Notes: a model not told the origin generated them from the sequence alone. DNA of 64,000 nt from Perognathus longimembris pacificus (GCF_023159225.1 NC_063161.1:73250767-73314766); one strand, 5' to 3'; shown: positions 20,997 through 32,017, counted from the first letter of the stretch. Made by a program: numbers and translations.

Positions 20997-21293
20997 ACAC
21001 CCACATTTGGGGCCGTTGCCGGGGCTCCGTGTGCTGGGCTGTGGTCTGTGGCTGCCAGGGCCCTGTCCGGAAGGCTTTGAGACAGGAGGATGACAGGACT
21101 GGAGGCTGAACCAGTGCAGGGTCCGAGGCAGAGCCAGCCAAACACTGGGTGAGAAGAGTTGGAAGCCATGTCCTGAGGCATGGTGGACACACTTAGGCCT
21201 GGCCTGCCTGCAGCGTTTTCCAGAGGACTGGAGAGGCCATAATAAGAATTGGGGGTCCAAGGCTGGCTCCAAGCCACGAAGCATTCTTTTCTT
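20997..21293. other. unique sequence
   Basis: No gene recognised. It contains the first copy of the 11-mer gaagcattctt (21278-21288) that reappears in the L1 target site. Confidence 0.4.
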
Positions 21294-21309
21294 TCCAGGA
21301 AGCATTCTT

Positions 21310-21855
21310 TTTTTTTTGAATTTATTTATTAATTAAACACAATTTTTTTTGACAAGGGGTTGTGCAAGAAGGGTATAGTTACATAGTAAGGCAGTGTGTA
21401 CATTTCTTGTGATATCTTATGCCCTGTTTTTCTTTCCCTTCTCTAGGTCAGGTAGACATATATACAATATACAATGTATCAAGAACATATAGAGTAGCCA
21501 CGTGGCCTACGCCAAAGAAAATTCGCCTAGGGCTTTAAATGTAATGTCGACATTAGACAATATGTCGACAGTAGTCTTATATGAACGTATATACATAGCT
21601 TTTGAGCTATTGTATTCCACTGAGAGGTCAATTTTTGACCTTTATATGTTGAGTAGTTGTTTGGTTTTAGTTACATAATGTTGGGTCGCTGACCCAGTCC
21701 TGTGGGAAATACCATTTGACAAGCAGTTTTTGGTTTCACAGACCTGGTCTCTACTGTCTCTCCATCACCCCATCTTAACAGTCATATATCAGGGAGATCA
21801 TGCCTCTTTGTTTTCTGTGTTCTAGGCTTGTCTCGCTCAACATTATTTGTTCAAG
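21310..21855 (-). mobile_element. 5'-truncated L1 (LINE-1) 3' end, antisense, with 16-bp target duplication
   Basis: The 16-bp duplication tccaggaagcattctt flanks the element exactly (21294-21309 and 21856-21871), with poly(T) at the left edge, so the element reads right to left. At its 5' side the sense strand carries the degenerate 'aatgttgagcgagacaag...agaggcatgatctccctgatatatga' stretch that resembles the end of mammalian L1 ORF2 and early 3' UTR. The rest is AT-rich 3' UTR ending in 'taattaataaataaattc' and poly(A). At about 546 bp it is a dead-on-arrival copy with no complete ORF. Confidence 0.88.
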
Positions 21856-21871
21856 TCCAGGAAGCATTCTT

Positions 21872-23135
21872 GATTAGCAACGTGGCAAGGTCTGGGGCTG
21901 GGAAACTCATGGCTAAGCTGGCATGGTGCCCAGGACCTGGGGGCTCTCTGTGGTGCGAGATGGCGGTGGTGCCCCAGGTCAGTACCAAAGGGAGAGCCAC
22001 TGAGGGGTTCAACACGACCCTCACCCCAAGTGCACCATTTTGGGGGTCTCATTGAGGGGAGAGAAGGGAATTCCCCAGAAACCCATGTGTTGAGTTGGGC
22101 ACAGGTGTCAAAGCAGTGTACAGAGAGGGGAGAAAGGGAGGCCTGGGTTCAGATGTGTGGGAGAGCCGGAACGCACCCGTCAGGGGAGGTCCGGCAGCCG
22201 GAGGAAGGTGAACGTGCATTTAAATTTTAATTTTGTATCTCTGTTCTAATGAGCCAGGGGATGGGCAGTCCACATTCATGTGGGGCCCTGCCTGCCCTGA
22301 CTGCTGAGGACCTGCCACCTTTGCTCCACAGAAGAACGCATTTGGGGCTGAAATAGGCACTCGAGCTCCTCGGCAGAGGATGTGGCAGGTGCCAGGAGCA
22401 GTGGCAGCATGGCCAGGAGACCCCAGGATGCGGCCCCCTCCTCCCCCAGCTGGAAGGCCAAGCTCAGAGACCTGGGCTCAGCATGCTATTCTGTGTGGTC
22501 CTCAGAGAATTCCCTTCCTCCAGGCTGCCTCAGTTTCCCCAGCAGCAGATAGAGATGACGAGAATCTATACAAGTCTGACTGCATAGGTCACAAAGGTCA
22601 GTATCACAAATGCGATTTCTCCCATTCCATGGAGAATTCCAGAATCAGGAGACCTAAGAGTCAGCTGGGCTGGTGGGCCCAGGGGCTGAGGCTCTCAGAC
22701 TCCAGTGCTGGCTCTGGTTTGTGGACGCTGGCCTCGATTAGGAGGCTGGACTGTAAAGGCTGGTATGGATCCCCCCTCCCCCCCCCTGTAAACTATAAGC
22801 CTTCTGGTAATGATTTGCACTTAGGCCATGAGTTCAAATGCCCCTGCCTGAACCTATGGCATCCCCAACTCTGAAGATGGCTGCAAATGAGCTGGTCAAA
22901 GTCCCGCAGAACAGAGAATGAGAGGTGCTTTCTGGGCGAGCCAGGCTGCAGAGCTGCAGGGCCAGGCTGAAGCCCAGGGTGGAAAAACCAGACTGGCTCT
23001 GTTCTTCCCAAGGCTTTCCCCAGCCGCACCTGGGATGCAGACTGCGTCTTCAACGGAACCCAAGTGTGCACGTTCCACTGGGAGGAGTGCTGGGCACCCT
23101 CGCAGCAAATGGATCGCTAATGTGCTGCCACATGA
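21872..23135. other. unique sequence, no gene seen
   Basis: No interspersed repeat recognised. The 164-codon plus frame (22380-22874) contains no domain I know. A C-rich run lies at 22770-22787. Confidence 0.42.
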
Positions 23136-23450
23136 ACAGAGGCATGTGTGCATGGTCGGGGACATGTGTGCATGGACAGGGACATGTGTGCATGGACAGG
23201 GACGTGTGTGTGGACAGGGATGTGTGCGTGGATGGGGACATGTGTGCATTGTTGGGGATGTGTGTATGGAGACATGTGTGTGGACGGGTGTGTGTGTGGA
23301 CGTGGACATGTGTGCATGGACAGGAACATGTGCACGTGGATAGGGACATGTGTGCATGTGGGGGAACATGTGTACGTGGATGGGGACATGTGTGTGTGTA
23401 TGGGGACGTGTATGCGTGGACGGGGACGTGTGCGCGTGGACAGTGGACTG
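23136..23450. repeat. minisatellite, GGGACATGTGTGCATGGACA-type, 18-20 bp unit
   Basis: About 16 imperfect copies of a unit like 'gggacatgtgtgcatggaca', with TGGA/CGGA and TATG variants. Frames of 107-193 codons (+) and 143-157 codons (-) crossing it are Cys/Met/Trp- or His/Thr/Pro-repetitive and derive from the unit. Confidence 0.94.
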
Positions 23451-24087
23451 CTCTCATTGTCCTGGGTCTGATAAAAACCCTCATGTGCAGGCAAAAGCTC
23501 ATGTAGTAGGTGTGGAATCAAGGCTTGGTGTCTCTTGAACACAGGCATAGCTTTGCACTAAACATTCTCTTTAGAGAAGGCCAGGAACTAGTTCCGGGCA
23601 GAGTGGGGTGTCCCGGTGATGGAAAGACCCACGGCAGGAAAGAAGCGCATGGGCGTCCCCAGACACACGCCAACACCATTCTGGTGCCACTGAATGTTTC
23701 ACTGTGTGGCTGGGTGAGCAGGACGGCGAGGAAAGGCTCCACCCAGGAAGTGTCTACTACAGCCACAGGGGTTTGGCCTGCCGGACTTGGCCCCGGGCTC
23801 TAAGATGGCAGAATGGACTTGTCATTCACCATTGCTGTTGGTGATTCCAGGACGTTGCACTAACCGAAATTCTATGATCAGATACGCCAAGTGAGAGGAT
23901 GCTGAGGGCAGGACAGAGGGAAACTTCGGATAAACGGTTCATGAAGCCAGGCTCGTGACTGAGCGCCAGCATCTGATCAAAGCAGATCATTTGAATGAGT
24001 CTTGAATAAAAATTAATAGTGAATATTGTGGTCACAGCACACTGAAGGCCTGCTTCCCTCCTCCTCAGTACTGGGGCTACGGGGTTT
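23451..24087. other. unique sequence
   Basis: No gene recognised. An AT-rich stretch at 23990-24030 holds 'gaataaaaattaatagtg'. Confidence 0.4.
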
Positions 24088-24232
24088 CCCCTCCCTCCCT
24101 CCCTTCTTCCTCTCTCCTTCCTTCCATTTCTCTCTCTCCTCTTCTCTTCTTTTTTTTTCTCTTTCTCTTTTTCTTCCTTTCTTTCCCTCCCTCCTTTCCT
24201 CCCTCCTTCCCTCCCTCTTTCCCTCCCTTTCT
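24088..24232. repeat. polypyrimidine (CCTT/CCCT)n tract
   Basis: About 145 bp almost entirely C and T, next to an antisense SINE at the position of its tail. Confidence 0.93.
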
Positions 24233-24440
24233 TTGTGATACTGGGATTTAAACTCAGGACCCTGTCCTTCTAGGAAAGCATTGAACTACACAAGTCACCA
24301 TCCAAGCCTCTTTTGCTTCTGTTCATTTTTCAGATAGGGTCTCACATCTTTGCCCAAGTGGATCTCTGACTGTGATCCTCTTATCTACACCTCCTGCATA
24401 GCTGAGATTATAGTCGTGAAGCACCATGTCTGGTTGGCAT
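24233..24440 (-). mobile_element. old composite SINE, antisense
   Basis: 'gatactgggatttaaactcaggaccctg' (antisense B-box region), then 'cagatagggtctcacatc', then 'cacctcctgcatagctgagattatagtcgtgaagcacc' (antisense B1-like end). Confidence 0.72.
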
Positions 24441-24516
24441 GTTGAGCTAAGGTCTGTGAGCCTTTTGTATACATGCATACACACATATCTGTGATTATAG
24501 GTGTGAGTCACCACAT

Positions 24517-24520
<4 letters not shown>

Positions 24521-24559
<39 letters not shown>
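24521..24559. repeat. (TG)19 microsatellite
   Basis: Pure TG between two antisense SINE pieces. Confidence 0.97.
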
Positions 24560-24560
<1 letters not shown>

Positions 24561-24561
24561 G

Positions 24562-24642
24562 TGTTTGATATTGGGGTTTGAACCTAGAGCCTTGTGCTTG
24601 CTAGACAGGTATTGTACCATTTAAGCCATGTCCCCAGACTTG
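24562..24642 (-). mobile_element. ID-like SINE monomer, antisense
   Basis: 'ttggggtttgaacctagagccttgtgcttgctagacaggtattgtaccatttaagccatgtccccag' is antisense to a tRNA-Ala-derived ID-like monomer, diverged. Confidence 0.82.
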
Positions 24643-25033
24643 TATTGAGATCATTTCTGGGCTGAATTACAAGCCTCTATCACGAGGATCACTTCAGTGG
24701 GCCAGGAGGGAAGGAATTGGTGGGTCAGGTCAATGTCTTTGTGATTGTTGCGGGTGGATAAATGGTCCTTAAATCCAGGGCATCCTTGATCTTCTCAAGA
24801 TGAGTTCTCTAGAAGTAAATGGCAAGGCCTGTGCTAACCTTATCCTGAGCCCTTCCTTCCCAGGGAGACTGCACCCAGCCACGGGGTGGGGGAAGGATTC
24901 TTGGTACAGGCCTCCCTCTGGTCCTTCACCTCAGTAGCAAAGAAGAAACCACCTCTCTCCTTATCAATGCAGGTCTCTGCAATCCTGTAGAAGCATAATT
25001 CTGTGTGGTTCATGTCTGTCTTTCTGTCTGTAT
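24643..25033. other. unique sequence
   Basis: No gene or repeat recognised. Confidence 0.4.
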
Positions 25034-25445
25034 ATATTGGTGGGTGGATGTTTGAATGAGTGCATGGATGGATGATGGATAGAGGGGCAAGGGGTGGGTA
25101 AGTGGACAGATGGATGATGAATGGGTGGATGATGGATGGATAGAAGAATGGATAGAAGATGGATGATAGGTAGATGATGGATGGGTGGATGGATGGTGGA
25201 TGGTTGAATGAGTGGATGGATGGATGAGTGAGTGTATAAAAGGAAGAATAGATGGATGATGATGGATGATGGGTGGGTAGATGGTGGAGGGATGGTTGAG
25301 TGGATGGATAGTAGATGGATGGATGAATGGGTGGGTGGATGGGTGGGTAGGTGATGGATAGAGGGAAGGATGATGGATGGATAGATGGTAGATGGATGGA
25401 TGGACAGATGATGGGTAGACAGATGGTGAGTGGATGGGTAGATCA
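25034..25445. repeat. (TGGA)n tetranucleotide array
   Basis: About 410 bp of TGGA with frequent TGGG, TAGA and GATGA variants. Minus-strand frames (157-160 codons, Ile/His/Pro/Ser-rich) follow from the repeat. It is the same repeat as 58450-59160 but on the opposite strand. Confidence 0.95.
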
Positions 25446-25854
25446 AGAGTGGTCAAAATCAAAGCTGGGAGATGTGCTGGCATTTACCATCCAATTCCGG
25501 CTTTATTCTTCAGCCATGTGGGAGCCTTTGAAGTGCTTTAGGCAGGAGGTGACAGGATGGCATTTGCACTGGAGAGGGACAGCTTGGCACTTCGTGGCTG
25601 GCTGGAGTAGACAGGTGGTTTGGTAGCAGAGCAGAAGGAATGAAATGCTTCCTGACAGGCGCAGGCATGTGGGTAGCCCAGTGTCTCCACAGCTCCTTGG
25701 CTGGATCAACACAGCAAACTGGGTGGACACGGTTGTTCTCAGAAACATTATGCTACTTCTCCACCATGCACAAGCGCCCCTATCAACCTCACATTTTGCT
25801 AATGGGATTTCTATCTCTGTATGAACACCTGAATTAAGACAAAGGATTAGTTTG
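25446..25854. other. unique sequence
   Basis: No gene recognised. Confidence 0.38.
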
Positions 25855-26190
25855 GCTTACCACTGTGGGGCTTTGATCCGTGGTCAGTTGGCCATTGCTT
25901 TTGGGCCTGTGATGAGATGGCCAATCTCAATGAGCCTTGTGTGACAAAATCATTCACCTTATAGCCAGGAACAAGGAAAAAGGAGGAGGAATCAGTGTCC
26001 CACAATCCCCTCTGAGGCCACACCCCCAATGATTTCAAACCTCCCACTAGGCCCTGCCCCTTAAAGGTCCCACTAGCTTCCAGCATCTCCCAGCTGGACT
26101 CTGAAGGTGGGAGGCTAACAGTGCCGGGTGATGTTGGACGGCTGTGTGAATGGGTGTAAAGGAAGCGGAGACTTCTGTGCTGGGCCCCTG
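25855..26190 (+). mobile_element. ancient mammalian interspersed repeat (LTR-like)
   Basis: Recognised by 'ttatagccaggaacaaggaaaaagg', 'aatcccctctgaggccacacccccaatga' and 'cctcccactaggccctgccccttaaaggtcccac', phrases typical of a widespread old mammalian repeat also common in mouse. I do not assign the subfamily. The frame at 25847-26263 (-) through it is not a gene. Confidence 0.6.
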
Positions 26191-26515
26191 GATGAGGAGA
26201 GGCGAAGGGTTGGGGTGGAAGGACTGGGGGGCTCGGGGTAGCTTTTGGGAAGAGAAGTCTCATGTGATTTCAGAGTAAGTAGCAGGTGCTACAAACCTTA
26301 CTTTCCCTGGGGCCCAGATGGCTCAGGCTGCCTTCCTCTCCCCTCATCCTCCTCAAGGTGGCTACAGCTGCCAAGAGCTAAGTCAGAAGCTTAGCATCGA
26401 CACATCGAAGAAAGAAAGGTACTCATGACCTGACTTGTGAAATGCTAACCTCTCTGTACATCACCTTTATAGTAACAAGAATTTAAAAAATAACATATTC
26501 TTTAGATCCTTTCCT
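26191..26515. other. unique sequence
   Basis: No gene recognised; it abuts the solo LTR. Confidence 0.35.
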
Positions 26516-27270
26516 TGGGTCCGTGATCAAAGGAACGAGACTGATCCAATGTGAAAGTATAACAAAGTTTATTTGCGTCAAGCATCGAGATCACTAGCTG
26601 ACTGGGTTAGGGCCGTCTCCTTAGAGAGCGGCCCTGATCTCACAGGCTACTTTTAAAGCAAAAAGAACCACAAATCGCAAAGCTGCTGTTGTCAACAGCT
26701 GCACTTTAACACCATTGGCTCACACAAAGGAAATTCCAGCGTGGGTTTTCCTGATTGGTTATCTACCCTTACAAGTTACCTATTTTGGCTTTGATATAGG
26801 GAACTTGCCTTGATATCAGGAATTGACAACAGGTGGTCATGTAGCACTGATGCAGGGGGGTTAATGAAGGGGGCAGAGCAAGTCACAAATGGGTTAAGCA
26901 AGTCTTTTACAGAAGCAGAACTTTGCAGTCAGGCTGACCTAGTAACAACTTTGTTTTAACAGTTGCCGCCATGTTTCCCATTACCGCTAAGCAAGCATGA
27001 GTGGGCTAGAACAATCCAGTACTCAATCATAAGTAAACCAACCCCAACAGTTACCATGGCATTTCTACTACTATTATGGTTATTTCTATAGTCTATGACT
27101 ATGATCAGTTTTTATTGTCCGTTACCATGGTTGCTACCTAGGTACAGAGGGGAACAAGGGCTCCCTATATTTCTAAATGTTAAACTACAAGAAACTAGTC
27201 TTACAGGTAGGGGTGCAGTCCTCTAGCATGGAGTCATCACCAGGGTTTAGAAGCTGTTACAATTTTAACA
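26516..27270 (-). mobile_element. solo LTR of an endogenous retrovirus, antisense
   Basis: Read on the minus strand, this has complete LTR promoter architecture: possible TG start near 27270 (or near 27049), CCAAT boxes (26712-26718 and 26753-26759), a TATA-like CTTTAAAA (26651-26658), AATAAA about 80 nt downstream (26568-26573), then a short U5 ending near 26516 in CCCA. No polypurine tract or retroviral genes adjoin it, so it is a solo LTR left by recombination. I found no clean target duplication, so both edges are uncertain by tens to hundreds of bases. Layout suggests class I (gammaretrovirus-like), but this is not established. Confidence 0.65.
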
Positions 27271-28098
27271 CTAAAACTTACTATATTTAGTCACTCAGGT
27301 TCTCAGGTTAGTCCTTACACCTTTGTCTGCATTTGGATCAAGGAAAGGTGTCAGTAGTATGTCAGGTAATTTTTGAAGCAATGATTGGCCTGGAAAAAAC
27401 AAAACCACAGCAATAATGAAAAAAAAAACCCATTGCCCTAAACATATTCTAAATTTCATTAAGCTTTAAAACCCACTGATCTATTGAAAATTTAGCTTTA
27501 GGAAGCTTTCCTTAATTAAATGCAAACAGACCATGTTTTTCTTTGGTTATGGAAGAGAAAAAGAAGGGGAGAAAAGAGAGTTAAAAATAATGTAAGAACA
27601 TTTTCATGTCTCTGGCTGAGTTCTGCAATCCTAATCCAATGACATCTCCCAGTGTTGTTTATTATTTTCCCAGAGTTGTCATGACACCCTTAAAAATACA
27701 TTCAAAACAAGAGAGACGGTGATGAACACACACAGTTCTGTTTCCCATCCTTGGAGGGTTTCTTTCTTTAAAAATGAAGAATTAACTTTATCAAAGTGAT
27801 ACGTGGATCTGGGTTTGGGAGATCAAACAGCTCAACTGGGCCTGTAATGAGGAGCTGGCCACGTGCTGCGGGCCGCTCACCCAGCCGGGCTCCCGGGAGC
27901 CATCACTCCCGCTCCTTGCGCTGCGTCTTCCAGCATTTATTTCTGGACACAACAGGATACGAAGCAGAGTGCGGCTTTTCGTCTCAGAATGGTAGCTCTG
28001 GCTTCAAAGCCGAAAATAATAAGTGGCGAAAGAACCCTCAAGATGCCAAGACTCATCTGGAAGATCTACTAATGAAATATCCAGACTGAGGACAGGGT
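27271..28098. other. AT-rich unique sequence
   Basis: No gene recognised. 27400-27600 is AT-rich with 'ttccttaattaaatgc'. The frame at 27796-28089 (97 codons) has no flanking splice signals and no known domain. Confidence 0.38.
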
Positions 28099-28195
28099 AG
28101 AGGGCGTGGCTCAAGGGGTAGGGGTGTGGCTCAAGCGGTAGAGCCTTCATCTACCGTGTGCACGGCCCTGAGTTCACACTCTGACATGCCCTCAA
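28099..28195 (+). mobile_element. tRNA-like SINE monomer
   Basis: 'gagggcgtggctcaaggggtaggg' is followed by a duplicated A box 'gtgtggctcaagcggtagag' and a B box 'gccctgagttcacactc'. The A-box segment is tandemly duplicated, which is unusual. Confidence 0.78.
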
Positions 28196-28310
28196 CCCCC
28201 ACAGGGATAAAGGGTAACACCTTTATGCTGCCGACTATGCCCTGGGTTGGCTTGAAACTCCTCAGATGTGTTTACTATTTAACTCTTGTAGTGACCCATG
28301 AACTAAAGGC

Positions 28311-28632
28311 TGAGGATCCCTAATCCATGTTTCTAAATTTCAGATGCTCCAAACCCCGGAGCATTCTGGGCCTCATGATGTCCAGAAAGGAACATTGCTC
28401 CTCTGACCACATGGGAAGAGAAAATGCACAGGCAGGAAGAACTTTGTGCACACAATTACCTTACAGCCTTGATGCACAAGGCATAGATTATATGTAAACG
28501 ATTTCTGTGCTTAGGGCTGTGTTCTAAGCAAGATCTCTCTGCCTGCCTCTCTCTGTCTCTGTAAATATTCCAAAATCTAGAAGCATCTGAAGTCGGATGC
28601 ACCTCTGGTTTTGAGCATTTCTGATCAGGAGT
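28311..28632 (+). mobile_element. ancient mammalian interspersed repeat ('ccctaatcc...atgctccaaa' family)
   Basis: It begins 'gaggatccctaatccatg', 'tttcagatgctccaaacccc', 'ggaacattgctcc' and ends 'aaatattccaaaatctagaagcatctgaagtcgg', 'gagcatttctgatcagg'. This palindromic-ended phrase set is shared by a common old mammalian element. The central 130 bp are unlike it, so an insertion or divergence is likely. Family name not assigned. Confidence 0.65.
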
Positions 28633-29740
28633 GCTGTGCTTCTGTTCTATGAATAAGGATGCGACAGCGAGACAACTCCACCAGGGGCAGAAATCTCTCC
28701 ATGAATGAGCAAGATCACTGGGTACTCAGCAAAATATCACTCACTCACTCGCTTATTCCTTCCTTCCAGATGCAGGGTAAATTCAGCCAGATTCCTAGAC
28801 CTAGTCTGTCACCTGTGCAGTTCCATGAGGGACGATTGCTACCAAAATCGGCAAGTGATTCATGAAGCAGGAGACTCCTTGGGGAAGTCTCTTGATTGGC
28901 GGTATGACTTGTTAATCGCTTTGTTGGCACCACCCACCCCCTGTGCCCCAGCCTATAGGAAAGTCATGGTAGGGTCTGGCCGGTTCTAGGCCTAGGGTGG
29001 GGAGCAGGTTGCCCCACTTTGCTTTCCCATGGGCCTTCCCTACTGGGGCTCCTCACCCAAACAGTGGGGGGCTTCAAGTAGTGACGAGGGGTCCTAAAGG
29101 AAGGGGAGAGTGGGCACCCCACTCCCACCATGGGAATCTGGTTGCCAGGGATGGGAGGTGGGAAGGGGTGAGGGAAGATGCAGAGGTGTTGCCCACCAGA
29201 GGTCCTGGGAAATCCAGCCAAGCAGCCAGGGCCTGGGGAGGGGGTCGGGAGGGTCTGGTGGTGATCAGGGCCCCTCACAAAATTCGTAGAAACACCCTAT
29301 GAGCAAACGGGCAGAGATCGCAGCCTGTGGCCAAGCCAGGGCCGCCGGTGCCAGGTAGAGTGTGAAAACCACACCTGCCAGGCCCCACATCCTGAACCAA
29401 ATGGAGGTGGGGGGGCACTGCCACTTATCTTTCCTGCTCCAAGTCCTGGCCCGAGCCCCAGTGGAGGGGGAGGCAGGCTTGGGGTGGCAGCAGCAGAGGG
29501 GTGGGCGCTGTCACACCGTGTGTAGAACACCCCGGAAGCTCTGGGAGCCGGCAGCAAGTTTATTAAGTGAGGGAAGATGCAATTCAATAAAGCACAGGGA
29601 AAGGTGAAGATCAGATGGGAAAATAAAATAGTCTCTTGTTTACATGCGCATGCTCTGACTTTCTGGGTGAGCTGAAAACCTGCAGCTGCTGCTAGTGGAT
29701 TTATCAGCTTAAGTATGTTTTGTTTTCTGTGTGCATGTCG
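28633..29740. other. unique sequence, no gene seen
   Basis: GC-rich from 28960. The 104- and 183-codon minus frames (28964-29278, 29297-29848) are unrecognised; the latter reads into the TG repeat. Confidence 0.4.
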
Positions 29741-29764
29741 TGTGTGTGTGTGTGTGTGTGTGTG
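29741..29764. repeat. (TG)12 microsatellite
   Basis: Short pure TG with an imperfect extension to about 29800. Confidence 0.93.
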
Positions 29765-29898
29765 TTTGTGCGTGTGTGCATTCACGTGCACATGTATGTA
29801 TGTGATGAATGAGGAATTCACTCTTGGTCCTGCTTCCACCCTGCACATAAACCTTGCCTCCCTTGTCCTACCAGTACCAGGCTGGCTTAAAACAAAAC

Positions 29899-30115
29899 CT
29901 GGGGCTGGGGATATGGCCTAGTGGCAAGGGTGCTTGCCTTGTATACATGAGGTCCTGGGTTCAATTCCCCAGCACCACATATATGGAAAATGGCCAGAAG
30001 TGGCGCTGTGGCTCAAGTGGCAGAGAGCTAGCCTTGAGCAAAGAGAAGGCAGGGACAGTGGCTCAGGCCCTGAGTCCAAGGCCCAGGACTGGCCAAAAAA
30101 ACCCAAAAAACAACA
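29899..30115 (+). mobile_element. IDL-Geo dimeric SINE, near intact
   Basis: ID-like half 'ggggctggggatatggcctagtggcaagg' with B box 'gggttcaattcc'. Geo half 'gtggctcaagtggcagagagctagccttgagc' to 'aggactggcc', then a mixed A/C tail (aaaaaaacccaaaaaacaacaaaa). The target duplication is obscured by A-rich flanks. Confidence 0.95.
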
Positions 30116-30455
30116 AAATCAATCACAGAAATTTATATTATTATGGCTAAATATTGCTCATGAGCAAGCCATGCTTTTACTGTGATTATATTTCCTCTCT
30201 TAGAGAAGTGCAGGAGTAAATTACCTTCGGATGTCTCACTTACGTTGTTTTCTAGGGTGCATCTCTGAGCTCCACCACCAGGCCTGTGCGTGCTTGTTTT
30301 CTCCTGAAATGTCCTGCGTTGCAGGCCGCCTAAAGTTACTCCCTGCCAAGCTGAGCTATGTCTGCCTGCTTCCCAGACCTGCACACAGCCTGTCCTGAGA
30401 CCTGCCTCAGCCCCTTTCCTGAACTGACTTAATTTGAATGTCTCTTGATTTCTTG
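30116..30455. other. unique sequence
   Basis: No gene or repeat recognised. Confidence 0.4.
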
Positions 30456-30500
30456 TCTCCCTCCCTCCCTCTCTCCCTCCCTCTTCCCTCCCTCCTTCTC
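30456..30500. repeat. (CCCT)n microsatellite
   Basis: Interrupted CCCT units immediately before an ancient repeat. Confidence 0.92.
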
Positions 30501-30502
30501 TG

Positions 30503-30715
30503 GCTATTGGTTCCAGGACCCCTACATAGACTAAAATCTAGGAAGGCTCAAGTTCCTTATATAAAATAGAGCAAGGTGTGCCTCTAACTATTCACACCCT
30601 CCTGACGGCTTCAAACTCAACTCTCAGAGACTGGTAGTACCTGGAACAGCACACACACATGCACACAAACAGTTGTTGTGCTGTTTTGCTTGGAGAATAA
30701 CTGCAAGAAACAAGA
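30503..30715 (+). mobile_element. ancient mammalian interspersed repeat ('ggttccaggaccccc' family)
   Basis: Close in order and wording to a widespread mammalian element: 'attggttccaggacccctacatagactaaaatct', 'ggctcaagttccttatataaaat', 'cacaccctcctgacggcttcaaactcaactctcagag', 'aacagttgttgtgctg', 'gagaataactgcaagaaac'. A CA-rich insertion lies near 30652-30668. I do not name the family. Confidence 0.68.
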
Positions 30716-30859
30716 GTTCAGCAGAGACACAGCCAGGAGCATCCTCAGGGCTGGCTTGATGGGTATAAAACCTCCACCATCCGTCTGTGCCAGGCCCTCC
30801 CCAGCTACTACCCCCCACCTCCTGGGACTGCACACCTAGCCCCGTCCTGGGCTTGCCTT

Positions 30860-30877
30860 CCCCCCCCCCCCCCCCCC
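30860..30877. repeat. C18 homopolymer
   Basis: Eighteen C residues, then gcccccgg; length is likely to be polymorphic or miscalled. Confidence 0.95.
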
Positions 30878-30894
30878 GCCCCCGGCCCAGCTCC

Positions 30895-31140
30895 ACCAGT
30901 GTTGATCCGAAGAGTAATTTTCCTGTCAACTGTGTAATTAATGGGCCGCACACGGCAGTGGTCCCCTGTTATTCAGCCTCCGGAAGATCTATTTCAAAAT
31001 GAATAGCTGCTTAACCAATCACTCGGCAGACAGCCTACCCTTAGGTGTTTTTGTCAGTCAGAATTTGCAGACAGAGCTTCGGAAATAGGCACGATCAATT
31101 TGGTTATCTGCTCTGTTCCCTGGGAAAGCGGCCGCTGGTT
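30895..31140. other. candidate conserved noncoding element
   Basis: Repeat-free with 'gtgtaattaatggg', 'tcaaaatgaatagctgcttaacc', 'gatcaatttggttat' and ending at a NotI-type GCGGCCGC (31130-31137). Rare CpG-containing sites inside otherwise depleted DNA are a mild hint of constraint. Confidence 0.35.
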
Positions 31141-32003
31141 ACAAATTCCTCCAGGACTGGGAAGATGCCTGCTGGCGCCTAGGAGTCCTGCCCTTCCCTT
31201 CTCCTTGGCCCTGCGCGGAAGCTTGGCCATCGCCTGCCATGTTTAATAATGGGCAGAAGTCTTCAGTGCTTGCATTACAATAATGTCTTCCCCGGCCCAG
31301 AGTCCGTTCTGTTCTGGCAATCACGGTGTTTATTTTCCTGCTCCCGTGCAAAGGCTCAAGTTGGTAGCTTTACAACTGGTAAAAGTTGGTAATTTTCAAA
31401 ACTCTTGACATCCCAAAGAATTGTGCAAAGGCACCGGGGAGCGTGCGTGCTTATTTGAACCCTGAATCCAGATGTTTGCCCTCCCTCAGCTGCTTTGGAG
31501 GTGCCTTTAGTGGGGAAAGGTTGCCAATTTGTTTTCCTGGTGTCGGGGATTACCACGGAACTGAATGATTGGAACCCGTGGCTTGCCACACGGCCTGGCC
31601 TCTTTCCCTGCCTGCCATTACTGGAAGAGGCAGAGGTAAATGGAGAAATGGTTGGCACCCAGGCCTTGAGGCGTGCTGTGCCTTGGACATGTCCTGCAGA
31701 GCTCCGCCGCTGCTGCCAGCCTCAAACGTCTTAAAGGAGTTCCTGTCCTAACAGGAGCCTCTGTGGGGATATGACACCTCCCACTCTGCCCCACTCCTCT
31801 CCAATCCTTTTTCCTTACTGTATCATCTTCCCTGTTCTTAAGAGACTCTCTACCTCATGTGTGGAGTTGTTAACTCCACATTTTCCTTTAAATTCACAGA
31901 TGGCAGAACCTCTGGGGCCTTTGGAATGTCCCTCCTGACTGAGATAAGGTCTCCCGTGTGCTAGGCTGACCCCTTACAGACGCTGGACAAATGGCACAGA
32001 AAC
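31141..32003. other. unique sequence
   Basis: 31220-31660 remains repeat-free and moderate in GC, and may extend the conserved block. An AG|GTAAAT-like donor near 31634 has no convincing partner. No gene is called. Confidence 0.38.
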
Positions 32004-32017
32004 AAGGCCCCCTTGTT

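Noticed and set aside
22896..23548. Long His/Thr/Pro or Cys/Met/Trp frames
   Set aside because: Derived from the 18-20 bp minisatellite.
27271..27790. Retroviral internal region next to the solo LTR
   Set aside because: No polypurine tract and no gag, pol or env-like frame; plain AT-rich DNA.
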